From the NCBI RefSeq assembly GCF_008039615.1, contig NZ_VDUZ01000006.1:1-64000 (forward strand): a stretch of DNA of 64,000 nucleotides. The letters run 5' to 3'. A program made the position numbers and the translations under genes. The notes beneath the pieces are model-generated. The model was not told the origin of the DNA. It ran no database searches and worked only from the letters and a program-made list of their open reading frames with translations. This document shows, piece after piece, positions 7,083 through 16,308 of the stretch (positions are counted from its first letter, which is position 1; each line of letters begins with the position of its first letter). The DNA is from Vineibacter terrae. Lineage in GTDB: Bacteria > Pseudomonadota > Alphaproteobacteria > Reyranellales > Reyranellaceae.

Positions 7083-9445
7083 CCCGCCGCCACCCGCTTG
7101 CGCGGCGGGGTCAGCACGATGGGCGCCAGCTCCGCGGCGGTGAACGATGCGGCGCGGCGCTCCTCGGGCACGGGGCGGTAGAGCGTGTCGCGCTGCTGCG
7201 GCGTGCGGCCGATGGAGCGGATCAGCGCCTCCATCGCGGCCGGCGGGAACTCCTGGCCGTGCTGCGTGCCGGCGGCGCGCGAGATGCTTTCGTTCATCAG
7301 CGTGCCGCCCAGGTCGTTGGCGCCGGCCTTCAGGCAGATCGCGGCGCCGGACGGGCCCATCTTCACCCACGACGTCTGGATGTTGGTGATATGCGGATGC
7401 AGCGCCAGCCGTGCGACGGCATGCATCAGCACCGCCTCGCGGAAGGTCGGGCCCTTGCGGGCGCGGCCGTGCAGGTACATCGGCGCTTCCATGTGCACGA
7501 ACGGCAGCGGCACGAACTCGGTGAAGCCGCCGGTCTCGGCCTGCAGGTCGCGCAGCGCCAGCAGGTGGCGGGCCCAGGACAGCGGCGTCTCGACATGGCC
7601 GTACATGATCGTCGATGTCGTGCGCAGGCCGAGCCCGTGCGCGGTGCGCGCCACGTCGAGCCACTGCGCGGTGTTGACCTTGTCGGGGCAGATGATGGCG
7701 CGCACCTCGTCGTCGAGGATCTCGGCCGCCGTGCCGGGCAGGGTGCCCAGGCCACCTTCCTGCAGTGTCGCCAGGAACGTCTGCACCGTCTGGTTCAGCG
7801 TTGCGGCGCCCTGCGTCACCTCCAGCGGCGAGAAGGCGTGGATGTGCATGCCGGGCACCGCCGTCTTGATGGCGCGGCAGATCGCGGCATAGGTCTCGCC
7901 GGTGTAGTCGGGATGGATGCCGCCCTGCAGGCACACCTCGGTGGCGCCGCGCTCCCATGCCTCGACGGCGCGCCGCGTGATCTCCTCCAGGCCCAGGTCA
8001 TAGGGCGCGCCGCGCAGCTCCTCGTGCGTCTTGCCCTTGGAGAAGGCGCAGAAGCGGCATCGGAAATAGCAGATATTGGTGTAGTTGATGTTGCGGTTGA
8101 CGACGTAGCGCACCACGTCGCCGCTGACCGCGCGGCGCAGCGCGTCGGCGGCGCCCGTGACATGCACATAGTCGGCATCGCGGGCCGCGAACAGCCGCAC
8201 GATCTCGCCATGCTCGAGCCGGCCGCCGGAAGCGGCGCGCTCGACCATCCGGCTCAGCTGCGGGTCGACGGCCGCCAGCAGCACCTGCGGCCGCGGCGGC
8301 GGCGTGGTGCTGCCCGGCGCCCAGTCGTCGTCGCGCGCCAGGCCGTCGGCGTCGCTCATGCGGCGCACGCGCGTCGCGACCTCGGGCGCCAGCCACGTGT
8401 CGGGGGCGCGCGCGTAGGCGGGATAGACGGGCAGGCGGTTCACCAGCAGCTTGCCGGTCTCGGCCGTGCGCTGCGCCAGCTCGACGATGGCCGGCCATGG
8501 CGCTTCCGGGTTGACGTGATCAGGCGTCACCGGCGAGACGCCGCCCCAGTCGTTCAGCCCGGCGGCCACGAGGCGCTGGTAGACGCCCGGAGACAGGTTG
8601 GGGGGCGCCTGGATGTTCATGTCAGGGCCCAGCACCAGCCGCGCGGCGGCGATGGTCCACAGCAGGTCGTCGAGATCGGGCTCCGGCGCGCCGGCACGCT
8701 TGGTGCCCGGCTTGGCGCGGAAGTTCTGGATGATCACTTCCTGGATGTGGCCATAGCGCGCATGCAGGTCGGCGATGGCGCGCAGCGAGTCGAGGCGCTC
8801 GGCCCGGGTCTCGCCGATGCCGATCAGGATGCCGGTGGTGAAGGGCACCTTCAGCTCGCCCGCCAGCCGGATCGTCTCCAGCCGCACCGCCGGATCCTTG
8901 TCAGGAGAGCCGTGATGGACGCCGCCGGGCTCGCATAACCGCGCGCTGGTCGTCTCCAGCATGATGCCCTGGCTCGCCGTCACCAGGCGCAGGTCGGCGA
9001 TCTCCTGGCGCGTCATCACGCCGGGATTGGCATGCGGCAGCAGGCCGGTCTCGCGCAGCACCAGCTCGCACATGGCGCGCAGGTAGCCGATCGTGGTCTC
9101 GTGGCCCAGCGCCTGCAGCGCCTCGCGCGCGGCGCGGTAGCGCAGCTCCGGCTTGTCGCCCAGGGTGAACAGCGCCTCGGTGCAGCCGGCGGCGGCGCCG
9201 GCGCGGGCGATGCCCAGCACCTGCTCGGGCGACAGGTACGCCGGTCGGCCGGCGCGCGGCCGCTGCGCGAAGGTGCAGTAGTGGCACACATCCCGGCACA
9301 GATGGGTGAGCGGGATGAACACCTTGCGCGAATAGGACATCAGCCGGCCGTGGCCCTCATCGCGCAGGGCCGCGGCCGCGGACAGCAATTCGCTGAGGGG
9401 CGCCTGCTGCAGGCGATCCTCCAGAGGAATAGGCGACTCGTTCAT
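7079..9445 (-). CDS. fbiC: FO synthase, fused CofG/CofH (FbiC type)
   Basis: Makes FO (7,8-didemethyl-8-hydroxy-5-deazariboflavin), the chromophore of F420, from tyrosine and a ribityl uracil, using two radical SAM centres. About 788 residues. The first centre is Cys50, Cys54, Cys57 (LCRDVCHYC), in a CofG-like half to about residue 370. The second is Cys459, Cys463, Cys466 (ICYFRCRFC) in a CofH-like half. CofG and CofH are separate proteins in methanogens and fused in Actinobacteria, so the fusion fits an actinobacterial type of gene. ATG 9445 is chosen; ATG 9454 is also possible. It runs against the cof genes and ends in a CTAG shared with the XRE regulator. Confidence 0.95.
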   Translation of the reverse strand: MNESPIPLEDRLQQAPLSELLSAAAALRDEGHGRLMSYSRKVFIPLTHLCRDVCHYCTFAQRPRAGRPAYLSPEQVLGIARAGAAAGCTEALFTLGDKPELRYRAAREALQALGHETTIGYLRAMCELVLRETGLLPHANPGVMTRQEIADLRLVTASQGIMLETTSARLCEPGGVHHGSPDKDPAVRLETIRLAGELKVPFTTGILIGIGETRAERLDSLRAIADLHARYGHIQEVIIQNFRAKPGTKRAGAPEPDLDDLLWTIAAARLVLGPDMNIQAPPNLSPGVYQRLVAAGLNDWGGVSPVTPDHVNPEAPWPAIVELAQRTAETGKLLVNRLPVYPAYARAPDTWLAPEVATRVRRMSDADGLARDDDWAPGSTTPPPRPQVLLAAVDPQLSRMVERAASGGRLEHGEIVRLFAARDADYVHVTGAADALRRAVSGDVVRYVVNRNINYTNICYFRCRFCAFSKGKTHEELRGAPYDLGLEEITRRAVEAWERGATEVCLQGGIHPDYTGETYAAICRAIKTAVPGMHIHAFSPLEVTQGAATLNQTVQTFLATLQEGGLGTLPGTAAEILDDEVRAIICPDKVNTAQWLDVARTAHGLGLRTTSTIMYGHVETPLSWARHLLALRDLQAETGGFTEFVPLPFVHMEAPMYLHGRARKGPTFREAVLMHAVARLALHPHITNIQTSWVKMGPSGAAICLKAGANDLGGTLMNESISRAAGTQHGQEFPPAAMEALIRSIGRTPQQRDTLYRPVPEERRAASFTAAELAPIVLTPPRKRVAAG

Positions 9446-9496
9446 GGGGCACATCGTGTAGCATCGCCCGGCCTGATGCAATCAACGGAGAGAGCA

Positions 9497-10450
9497 ATGC
9501 AGATCGGCTTCAATGCGCCGACAGCCGGGCCCCTGTCGACGCCGGAAAACCTTACACGCCTTGTGGTCGAAGGCGAGGCCATGGGCTTCGACTACGCGAC
9601 CTTCAGCGATCATGTCGTGATCCCCAGCGACATCCAGGCCAAGTATCCCTACAGCGCCACCGGCGAGTTCCCCGCCGGGGCGCGCGCCGAGCGCCACGAG
9701 CAGCTGACCGAGGTCGCCTTCCTGGCCGCCAAGACGTCACGGCTGCGCCTGGTGACCTCGGTGATGGTGGTGCCGCACCGGCCGGCGGTGCTGACGGCCA
9801 AGATCCTGTCCACCATCGACGTGCTGTCCGGCGGCCGGCTGACCGTGGGTATCGGCGCCGGCTGGCTGAAGGAGGAGTTCGAGGCCCTGGAAGCGCCCGA
9901 TTTCGCCGCCCGTGGGGCCGTGACCGACGACTATCTCGATGCCTTCATTGCGCTATGGACCCAGGACGCGCCGCGGCATTCTGGCCCGCATGTGCGCTTC
10001 GGCGACATCACCTTCGCGCCCAAGCCGGTGCAGAAGCCGCACCCGCCGATCTGGGTGGGCGGCGAGAGCGGGCCGGCGCTGCGGCGCACGGCGCGCATCG
10101 GCACGGCCTGGTACCCGATCGGCACCAACCCGGCGTTTCCCCTGGACAGCCTGGCCCGTCTGGGCGCCGGCATCGCGCGCCTGCGGAAGCTGACCCAGGA
10201 GGCCGGGCGCGACCCGCAAAGCGTGGGGGTCGCGCTGCGGGTCCATCGCTACGGCGAGGCGGCGCCGCCCAAGGCCGGCGACGGCGAGCGCTATCTGCTG
10301 GGCGGCAGCGCGGCCGACATGGCCGCCGACCTGCGCGCCTTGCGCGGCCTGGGCGTGGGCCATGTCGATTTCGACTTCGGCGGCGCCACCGTCGAGGCGG
10401 TGCTGGACAAGATGCAGCGCTTCCGCCGCGAGGTGGCGTCGCAGCTGTAA
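9497..10450 (+). CDS. F420-dependent LLM class oxidoreductase (TIGR03619-like)
   Basis: 317 residues of luciferase-like TIM barrel: MQIGFNAPTAGPL, the FDYATFSDHVVIP segment, LSGGRLTVGIGAGWLKEEF and KPVQKPHPPIWVGGES, all hallmarks of the TIGR03619-type F420 group. ATG 9497 follows GGAGAGAGCA. It is divergent from fbiC across about 50 bp, so its promoter probably overlaps that of FO synthase. The physical link suggests it uses the cofactor made next door; the substrate is unknown. Confidence 0.87.
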   Translation: MQIGFNAPTAGPLSTPENLTRLVVEGEAMGFDYATFSDHVVIPSDIQAKYPYSATGEFPAGARAERHEQLTEVAFLAAKTSRLRLVTSVMVVPHRPAVLTAKILSTIDVLSGGRLTVGIGAGWLKEEFEALEAPDFAARGAVTDDYLDAFIALWTQDAPRHSGPHVRFGDITFAPKPVQKPHPPIWVGGESGPALRRTARIGTAWYPIGTNPAFPLDSLARLGAGIARLRKLTQEAGRDPQSVGVALRVHRYGEAAPPKAGDGERYLLGGSAADMAADLRALRGLGVGHVDFDFGGATVEAVLDKMQRFRREVASQL

Positions 10451-10523
10451 GGAACCACTTGAATCGGCCGGCGGCATGCACCATTTCGTGTGCCGCCGAA
10501 ATTGCCTATGGGGCTTCACCGAC

Positions 10524-12407
10524 ATGACTGATGCTGCATCGACGGAAAGCCGGCCGTTCGAGGCCGACGTCGCCAAGCTGCTGCACCTGATGGTGCATTC
10601 CGTCTATTCCGACAAGGATGTCTTCCTGCGCGAGCTGATCTCGAACGCCGCCGACGCCTGCGAGCGGCTGCGCTACGAGGCCATCGCCACGCCGGCGCTG
10701 CTGGGCGACGACCCCAAGCCGCGCATCACGCTCGCGATCGATCCGGAGCAGCGGCGGCTGACCGTCGAGGACAACGGCATCGGCATGAGCCGCGACGAGA
10801 TGGTGGAGGCGCTGGGCACCATCGCGCGGTCCGGCACCAAGGCCTTCCTGGACCGCCTGCAGGCCGCCGAGGGCGAGGCCGGCGCCAACCTGATCGGCCA
10901 GTTCGGTGTCGGCTTCTATTCCGCCTTCATGGTGGCCGACCGCGTCGACGTCGTGTCGCGGCGCGCCGGGTCGGACCAGGCCTGGCTGTGGTCGTCCGAC
11001 GGCAAGGGCAGCTACACCATGGCGGCGGCGGCCCCCGAGGACGCGCCGGCGCGCGGCACCCGCGTGGTGCTGCACCTGATGGCGGACGCCAAGAACTATA
11101 CCGAGCGGCCGGAGCTGGAGCGCATCGTCAAGGCGCAGTCCGGGCATGTGCCGGTGCCGATCGCGATCATCGACAAGCCGGGTGAGGCGCCGGCCGAGGT
11201 GGCGGATGGCGCCGCCCTGTGGACCAAGCCCAAGTCCGAGATCACGCCGGCCGAGTACACCGACTTCTATCGCAGCGTCGCCGGCCAGTTCGACGAGCCG
11301 GCGCTCACCGTGCACTACCGTGCCGAAGGCCGCCAGGAATACACGGCGCTCCTTTTCGTGCCGGGCACGCGGCCGTTCGATCTGTTCGACGCCGAGCGCA
11401 AGGGCCGCATCAAGCTCTACGTCCGGCGCGTGTTCATCACCGACGACGTCGAGATCGTGCCGCGCTTCCTGCGCTTCGTGCGGGGGCTGGTCGATTCCGC
11501 CGACCTGCCCCTCAACGTCTCGCGCGAGATGATCCAGGAAAGTCCGATCCTGGAGTCCATCCGCAAGGGCGTCACCACCCGCGTGCTGGGCGACCTCGAG
11601 AAGTTCGCGGACAAGGAGCCCGAGGCCTACAACAAGGTCTGGGACGCTTTCGGCGCCGTGCTGAAGGAAGGCCTCTACGAGAATTTCGAGCGTCGCGAGG
11701 GGCTGCTGGGCCTGTCGCGTTTCAGGACGACAGCGGCGCCGGAAGGCTGGTGCAGCCTGAAGGACTACGTTGCCGGTCTGAAGGAGAACCAGACCGCGAT
11801 CTACTACCTGGCCGGCGACGATATCGCCCGGCTGCAGGCGTCGCCGCATCTGGAGGGCTTCCGCGCCCGCGGCGTGGAGGTGCTGCTGCTGAGCGATCCG
11901 GTCGACAGCTTCTGGGTCACGATGGCGCCGTCGTTCGACGGCAAGCCGTTCCGTTCGGTGACCCAGGGCGAGGCCGACCTGGCGCTGATCCCGCGCAGCG
12001 ACTCCGGCAGCGATCAGAAGCCGGCGGACGATGTCCCGACGGCTGACTTCGTGTCGTTCGTCAAGACGACCCTGGGTGATGCCGTCTCCGATGTCCGGGT
12101 GTCGGAGCGGTTGACGGAAAGCGCCGTCTGCCTGGTGGCGCCGACCAGCGGCCCCGACCGCCAGCTCGAGAAGATGCTGGCCGGCGCCGGACGGCTGCGG
12201 GCCGGTGCCAAGCCGGTGCTGGAGATCAACCCGCACCACGCCCTGGTCGCGTCGCTGATCGGCCTGAAGGACGACGACTCGATCAAGGCCGATGCCGCCC
12301 ATCTGCTGCTCGACCAGGCGCGCGTGCTGGACGGCGAGCCGCCGGGCGATCCACGCGCCTTCGCCGATCGGCTGGCGCGCGTGATCGGACGGGCGCTGCC
12401 GGCCTGA
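10524..12407 (+). CDS. htpG: Molecular chaperone HtpG (bacterial Hsp90)
   Basis: ATP-dependent chaperone acting as a cytoplasmic homodimer. 627 residues, normal for the family. The N-terminal GHKL ATPase shows FLRELISNAADACERLR, DNGIGM and LIGQFGVGFYSAF; the middle domain carries the RRVFITDD and LPLNVSRE segments with the catalytic Arg region. The C-terminal dimer domain follows. It starts at ATG 10524; there is no obvious strong ribosome site. Followed at once by a family B palindrome, which may end the transcript. It is unrelated in function to the F420 genes around it. Confidence 0.96.
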   Translation: MTDAASTESRPFEADVAKLLHLMVHSVYSDKDVFLRELISNAADACERLRYEAIATPALLGDDPKPRITLAIDPEQRRLTVEDNGIGMSRDEMVEALGTIARSGTKAFLDRLQAAEGEAGANLIGQFGVGFYSAFMVADRVDVVSRRAGSDQAWLWSSDGKGSYTMAAAAPEDAPARGTRVVLHLMADAKNYTERPELERIVKAQSGHVPVPIAIIDKPGEAPAEVADGAALWTKPKSEITPAEYTDFYRSVAGQFDEPALTVHYRAEGRQEYTALLFVPGTRPFDLFDAERKGRIKLYVRRVFITDDVEIVPRFLRFVRGLVDSADLPLNVSREMIQESPILESIRKGVTTRVLGDLEKFADKEPEAYNKVWDAFGAVLKEGLYENFERREGLLGLSRFRTTAAPEGWCSLKDYVAGLKENQTAIYYLAGDDIARLQASPHLEGFRARGVEVLLLSDPVDSFWVTMAPSFDGKPFRSVTQGEADLALIPRSDSGSDQKPADDVPTADFVSFVKTTLGDAVSDVRVSERLTESAVCLVAPTSGPDRQLEKMLAGAGRLRAGAKPVLEINPHHALVASLIGLKDDDSIKADAAHLLLDQARVLDGEPPGDPRAFADRLARVIGRALPA

Positions 12408-12412
12408 TACCT

Positions 12413-12499
12413 GTCATCCCGAGCGCAGCGAGGGATCTCCTGCGGCAAGGCGCACGGTGCGTCTTTCGCGGGAGATCCCTCGCTGGCGCTCGGGATGAC
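12413..12499. repeat. Palindromic repeat, family B, copy 2
   Basis: An 87-bp copy of the element at 1076-1162, with the same outer arms in the same orientation, but with the 30-bp centre in reverse-complement orientation. It lies between the convergent htpG and nitrobindin-like genes and could act as a bidirectional terminator. Confidence 0.85.
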
Positions 12500-12540
12500 A
12501 GTGAAGATGTGTGAATGCCGTAGGCCCTCCGAAGGGGAGA

Positions 12541-13182
12541 TCACCCCTTCGGCTGGCCAACGATCGGGTTCGGTGTCGGTGGCCCGATCCGTCGCAGGGT
12601 GTTGGTGTCGTGGTGGTTGAAGGGCGGCTCGCTGCCCCGGACCGCCAGGTCCGTGCGCGTCACATAGGTCCAGCTGCCGTCATCGTTGAAGGTGATGTCG
12701 ATGCGGTAGTAGTCGGTGCGGAACGCTTCCTCGAGGAAGGTTGTCGAGCAGATTCCGAAGCGGGTATCGCCGCGCCGTGCTTCCACGGAGATGCGCTTGT
12801 CGTCCGGTGCCGCCGTCCCGCCCGCCAGCACCGCCTGGCCGCGCGGGATGGTGATGGACTGCATGATCAGCCCGGTGGCCGGTTCCCACAGCCAGTACCC
12901 GACCTGGTCATGGAACGTGATGGCTTCCTCCGGCGTGTTGATGTGGATGTGGTAGCGCAGCCCGTAGAGGAGCTGGGGGCCGTTGGTTTGCGGATCGATC
13001 GGCTCCATCCGGATATGCTCGCGGAACACCCGCCGTTCGGGGCCTTCCGCCTTGGGACTGACGTCCACGCCTCGATCGGACTGCCACACGCCGGCCAGGC
13101 GGCGCAGCGGGCCCAGGTTGGCGAGCGTGTCCGGCGAGAAATCCTCGGGCTCGGTGAAGATGTCGTCGGATCTGGTCGGCAT
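12541..13182 (-). CDS. Heme-binding beta-barrel (nitrobindin/FABP-like) domain protein
   Basis: 213 residues. LGPLRRLAGVWQSDRGVDVSP near residue 30 is a variant of the GxWxG start of nitrobindin/THAP4-like ten-stranded barrels, and the following pattern of alternating beta strands (FREHIRMEP, LLYGLRYHIHI, FHDQVGYWLWEP, LIMQSITIPRGQAV) fits that family. Related proteins bind heme or a fatty-acid-like ligand. I cannot place the heme His with confidence. It runs convergent to htpG and is likely a single gene. Confidence 0.7.
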   Translation of the reverse strand: MPTRSDDIFTEPEDFSPDTLANLGPLRRLAGVWQSDRGVDVSPKAEGPERRVFREHIRMEPIDPQTNGPQLLYGLRYHIHINTPEEAITFHDQVGYWLWEPATGLIMQSITIPRGQAVLAGGTAAPDDKRISVEARRGDTRFGICSTTFLEEAFRTDYYRIDITFNDDGSWTYVTRTDLAVRGSEPPFNHHDTNTLRRIGPPTPNPIVGQPKG

Positions 13183-13283
13183 GGTGTTCCCTGTCAGGGG
13201 TTGGACCTGGACAGAGTGCGTGCCCCTCCTTGCAATGACAAGCCGTCGTCTGCTGTCGATCGGGACGCGTGCGGGCTTGATGC

Positions 13284-14135
13284 TCAGCCCTTGATTTCGC
13301 GCGCGACTTCGGCCCAGCGGTCCAGCACCGGCAGGACGAGGTCGGCCTTCGCGGTCTGGAGCTGCAGGATCACGCGGTCGACGCCGGCATCGCGGTCGCG
13401 CCTGATCTGATCGGCATCCTTGACGCCCCAGATCGTCACGGGGACGCTGTCCAGCGGGCGGCTGGCCTCGGCCGCCATCTGCTTGAACTGCGGCAGCAGG
13501 GCAGCGACGTCATCGTAGTGCTTGCGCCGGCGATGCGGCATCCAGCCATCGCCGTAGCGCAGGGCGCGGCGGGCGGCATAGGGGAAGGCGCCGCCCACGA
13601 TCACCGGCGGGTGCGGCTTCTGCACCGGCTTGGGCCACGTCATCATGGGATCGAAGTCGACGAATTCGCCGTGATACTCCGGCTTCGATTGCGTCCAGAT
13701 CAGCTTCATGGCCTCGACGCGCTCGCGCGCCAGCTTATGCCGGGTCTCGAAGGCCGTGCCGTGGTCGGCCATCTCCTCGGCGTTCCAGCCGTTGCCGATC
13801 CCGAACAGGAAGCGTCCGTTCGAAACCTGGTCGATCGATGCCACCAGCTTGGCGGTCTGGATCGGGTCGCGCTGCGCCACCAGGCAGACGCCGGTGCCGA
13901 CGCGCAGGGTGCGGGTGACCGCCGCCGCCGCGGTCAGCGCCACGAAAGGATCCATCAGGTCGTAATACTGCTTGGGCAGGTCGCCGCCCTGCGGGAACGG
14001 CGTCCGGCGCGACAGCGGGATATGCGAATGCTCCGGTGACCACACCGATTCGAACCCGCGTTCCTCCAGCGCCCGCGCCAGATCGGCAGGAGTCATCGAG
14101 TAGTCCGTGAAGAACATTGCCGCGCCGAGCTTCAT
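13284..14135 (-). CDS. F420-dependent LLM class oxidoreductase (TIGR03619-like)
   Basis: 283 residues. KLGAAMFFTDYSMTPADLARALEERGFESVWSPEHSHIP is a typical N-terminus of the F420 branch of LLM oxidoreductases, followed by GRFLFGIGNGWNAEEM and KPVQKPHPPVIVGGAF. ATG 14135 has GGGAGG upstream; the longer frame is not needed. It is the fourth LLM enzyme within 14 kb. It stands alone on the minus strand, convergent to nothing and just downstream of the IclR regulator in the same direction. Substrate unknown. Confidence 0.87.
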   Translation of the reverse strand: MKLGAAMFFTDYSMTPADLARALEERGFESVWSPEHSHIPLSRRTPFPQGGDLPKQYYDLMDPFVALTAAAAVTRTLRVGTGVCLVAQRDPIQTAKLVASIDQVSNGRFLFGIGNGWNAEEMADHGTAFETRHKLARERVEAMKLIWTQSKPEYHGEFVDFDPMMTWPKPVQKPHPPVIVGGAFPYAARRALRYGDGWMPHRRRKHYDDVAALLPQFKQMAAEASRPLDSVPVTIWGVKDADQIRRDRDAGVDRVILQLQTAKADLVLPVLDRWAEVAREIKG

Positions 14136-14186
14136 GGGGCCTCCCGTCCATCGGTCGACGGGATGGTGCCGCACTGGCGCGCGGCG

Positions 14187-15005
14187 TCAAGGCGCGAGGA
14201 TGTAGTCGCCGGCGAGGCCCAGCATGCGCGACATCTCCTCGCCGGCATCACGGATGCAGGCGACGAGGTGCGCGTGGTTGCGCTGCGCGCGGTCGGTCGG
14301 CGCGGCGATCATCACCGCTGCCACCAGCGTGCGATTGGCATCGAACACCGGCGAGCCGAAGCCCCATACGCCTATTGAGACCTGGTCGCGGCTCTCGGCG
14401 ATGCCGGTGCGCCGCACATGCTCGATCAGCGCCCGCAGCGCGTTCTTGTCGGTGGTCGTGTGCTTCGTGAGCGCCATCGGCGTGACGGCAGCGAAGTAGG
14501 CTTGCGTCAGGGTGGGGTCGCGAAAGGCGAGCATGACGCGGCCCGCCGCCGTGCAATAGAGCGGCCGCCGCGCGCCCGTGCTCGAGGCATAGCGGATCGC
14601 CTGCGGCCCCTCGACGATGTCGACATAGAACGCTTCCAGCCCGTCGCTCGTGGGCACCGCCACCATCGCGGTCTCGCCGGCGCGCGTCGCCAGGGCCGGC
14701 AGCAGCGCGCTGATCTTGCGGAATTGCGGTGTCCCGCCGCTGATCATGGACGCGAGCTGGATTGTCGCCATGCCCAGGCGATACACGCCGCGCCCGTTCA
14801 CGACATAGCCGTCGGTCTCCAGCGCCCGCAGCAGGCTGAAGAGGCTCGTCTTGGGCAGATCCAGATCGCGGCTCAGCGCCGCCAGGGTCGCGCCGTCGGG
14901 GGCACGTGCCAGCGCTTCGATCACGCTCATGACCCGCGCGGGTGACCGTGGCGTCATACCGGACATGCGCGAGGCGCCTGATGTTGGGGTTGCACTCGAG
15001 CTCAT
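14187..15005 (-). CDS. IclR family transcriptional regulator
   Basis: 272 residues: an N-terminal winged helix-turn-helix (about residues 22-85, SVIEALARAPDGATLAALSRDLDLPKTSLFSLLRALE in two helices and a wing) and a C-terminal IclR effector domain with YASSTGARRPLYCTAAGRVMLAF and VWGFGSPVFDANRTLVAAVMIA. The gene is divergent from the amidohydrolase operon, and two tandem inverted repeats lie between them, so it most likely represses or activates that operon and itself. The first start at 15005 is used; an ATG at 14966 is an alternative. Confidence 0.9.
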   Translation of the reverse strand: MSSSATPTSGASRMSGMTPRSPARVMSVIEALARAPDGATLAALSRDLDLPKTSLFSLLRALETDGYVVNGRGVYRLGMATIQLASMISGGTPQFRKISALLPALATRAGETAMVAVPTSDGLEAFYVDIVEGPQAIRYASSTGARRPLYCTAAGRVMLAFRDPTLTQAYFAAVTPMALTKHTTTDKNALRALIEHVRRTGIAESRDQVSIGVWGFGSPVFDANRTLVAAVMIAAPTDRAQRNHAHLVACIRDAGEEMSRMLGLAGDYILAP

Positions 15006-15018
15006 GAGAGGGGCAGAT

Positions 15019-15052
15019 TTCCGTTACAGGAATGATGTTCTGATATCGGAAC
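15019..15052. promoter_or_regulatory. Tandem palindromic operator, likely for the IclR regulator
   Basis: Two related 14-bp inverted repeats, TTCCGTTACAGGAA at 15019-15032 and TTCTGATATCGGAA at 15038-15051 (extended to GTTC..GAAC), sharing TTC-N-G-N-TA-N2-GGAA and offset by 19 bp. They sit in the 96 bp between the divergent iclR-type gene and the amidohydrolase operon. Site and partner are inferred; the repeat itself is visible. Confidence 0.6.
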
Positions 15053-15101
15053 GATGTCAAGTGCCGTTTCCAGTGTGGCCTGGGTGGACGAGGAGGAAGA
15101 C

Positions 15102-16301
15102 ATGGATCAGGTGGTCGTGGACGAGGCAAATCGCTGGCGTGCGGGCACGCCGGGCGTCGAGGGATGGCCGCGGACGGCCCGGCCCGGTGACGCGCGCAAG
15201 TACTTCATGGTGTCGGCCGACTGCCACGTGAACGAGCCGGTCGACCTGTGGCTCAAGCGGATGGACAAGAAGTATCACGATCGCCTGCCGCGGGTGATCA
15301 CCGACAAGGACGGCGTGCAGTGGCGCATCACCGAAGGGCATCGCCCTGATCGCCTGCGCATCACGGAGATGACGGGCGAGGACCTGGCGCGCACCAAGGC
15401 CGGCGCTGACGCGGCTGGACGCATCGCCGATCATGACAACGACGGCATCGACGTCGAGCTGATGTTCCCCAACAAGGGGCTGGCAATGTGGGCCACGCCC
15501 GATGCCGAGTTCGCGCAGGCGCAGTGCCGGGCCTGGAACGACTGGGCCTGGGAGATGTTTGGCGCCTACAAGGACCGCATCGTGATCGCCGCGCCGATCT
15601 CGACCGGCGATCTCGAGGGCTCGATCGCCGAGGTCAAGCGCCTGGCGAAGCTCGGCATCCGCTGCCTGACCTTGCCGTGCAAGCCGGTGTGGGGTTCGCA
15701 CGACGTCAACCACGTCAACTACAACCTGCCGCATTTCGATCCGCTGTGGGCGGTGATCCAGGACGCCGATCTCGCGATCACGTTCCACGTCTCCACCGGC
15801 CGCGACCCGCGCGCCTCGCGCGGCAACGGCGGCGCGATCATCAACTACGTCTCGCACGGCATGGCGCCCAGCGTCGAGCCGGTGGCCAATCTCTGCGCCT
15901 CGGGCGTGTTCGAGCGCTTCCCGGGCCTGCGCTTCGCGACCATCGAGGCCGGCATCGGCTGGATCCCCTGGCTGCTGGACGCGATGGACGAGTCCTACCG
16001 CAAGCATCACTTCTGGGTGCGGCCCAAGCTGAAGAACCTGCCGAGCGAGTATTTCCGCGCCCACGGCTTTGCCTCCTTCCAGGAGGACCAGTCGGGCCTC
16101 GATCTCGCCGACCTGCACGGCCTGGCCGACAACTTCATGTGGGCCAACGACTACCCGCACCACGAGGGCACCTGGCCGCATTCGGCGGCGGCGATCGAGC
16201 GCACGATGGGCAAGCTGCCGGATCAGACACGGGCCAAGATCCTGGGGCTGAACGCCGCGCGCTTCCTCAAGATCGACGTGCCGGCCCGCTTCCGGCAGTG
16301 A
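15102..16301 (+). CDS. Amidohydrolase_2 family metal-dependent hydrolase, paralogue 1
   Basis: 399 residues. MVSADCHVNEP near residue 40 gives the DxH metal site of the ACMSD/gamma-resorcylate decarboxylase type of amidohydrolase, with further His residues in LPHFDPLW and ITFHVSTG, and the late Asp in FMWANDYPHHEGTWPHS. Such enzymes hydrolyse or decarboxylate ring-derived acids. ATG 15102 follows AGGAGGA. It is the first gene of the operon behind the IclR operator and is very similar along its whole length to the gene at 17588. A 10-bp-arm hairpin follows the stop. Confidence 0.85.
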   Translation: MDQVVVDEANRWRAGTPGVEGWPRTARPGDARKYFMVSADCHVNEPVDLWLKRMDKKYHDRLPRVITDKDGVQWRITEGHRPDRLRITEMTGEDLARTKAGADAAGRIADHDNDGIDVELMFPNKGLAMWATPDAEFAQAQCRAWNDWAWEMFGAYKDRIVIAAPISTGDLEGSIAEVKRLAKLGIRCLTLPCKPVWGSHDVNHVNYNLPHFDPLWAVIQDADLAITFHVSTGRDPRASRGNGGAIINYVSHGMAPSVEPVANLCASGVFERFPGLRFATIEAGIGWIPWLLDAMDESYRKHHFWVRPKLKNLPSEYFRAHGFASFQEDQSGLDLADLHGLADNFMWANDYPHHEGTWPHSAAAIERTMGKLPDQTRAKILGLNAARFLKIDVPARFRQ

Positions 16302-16308
16302 CGCCGAT

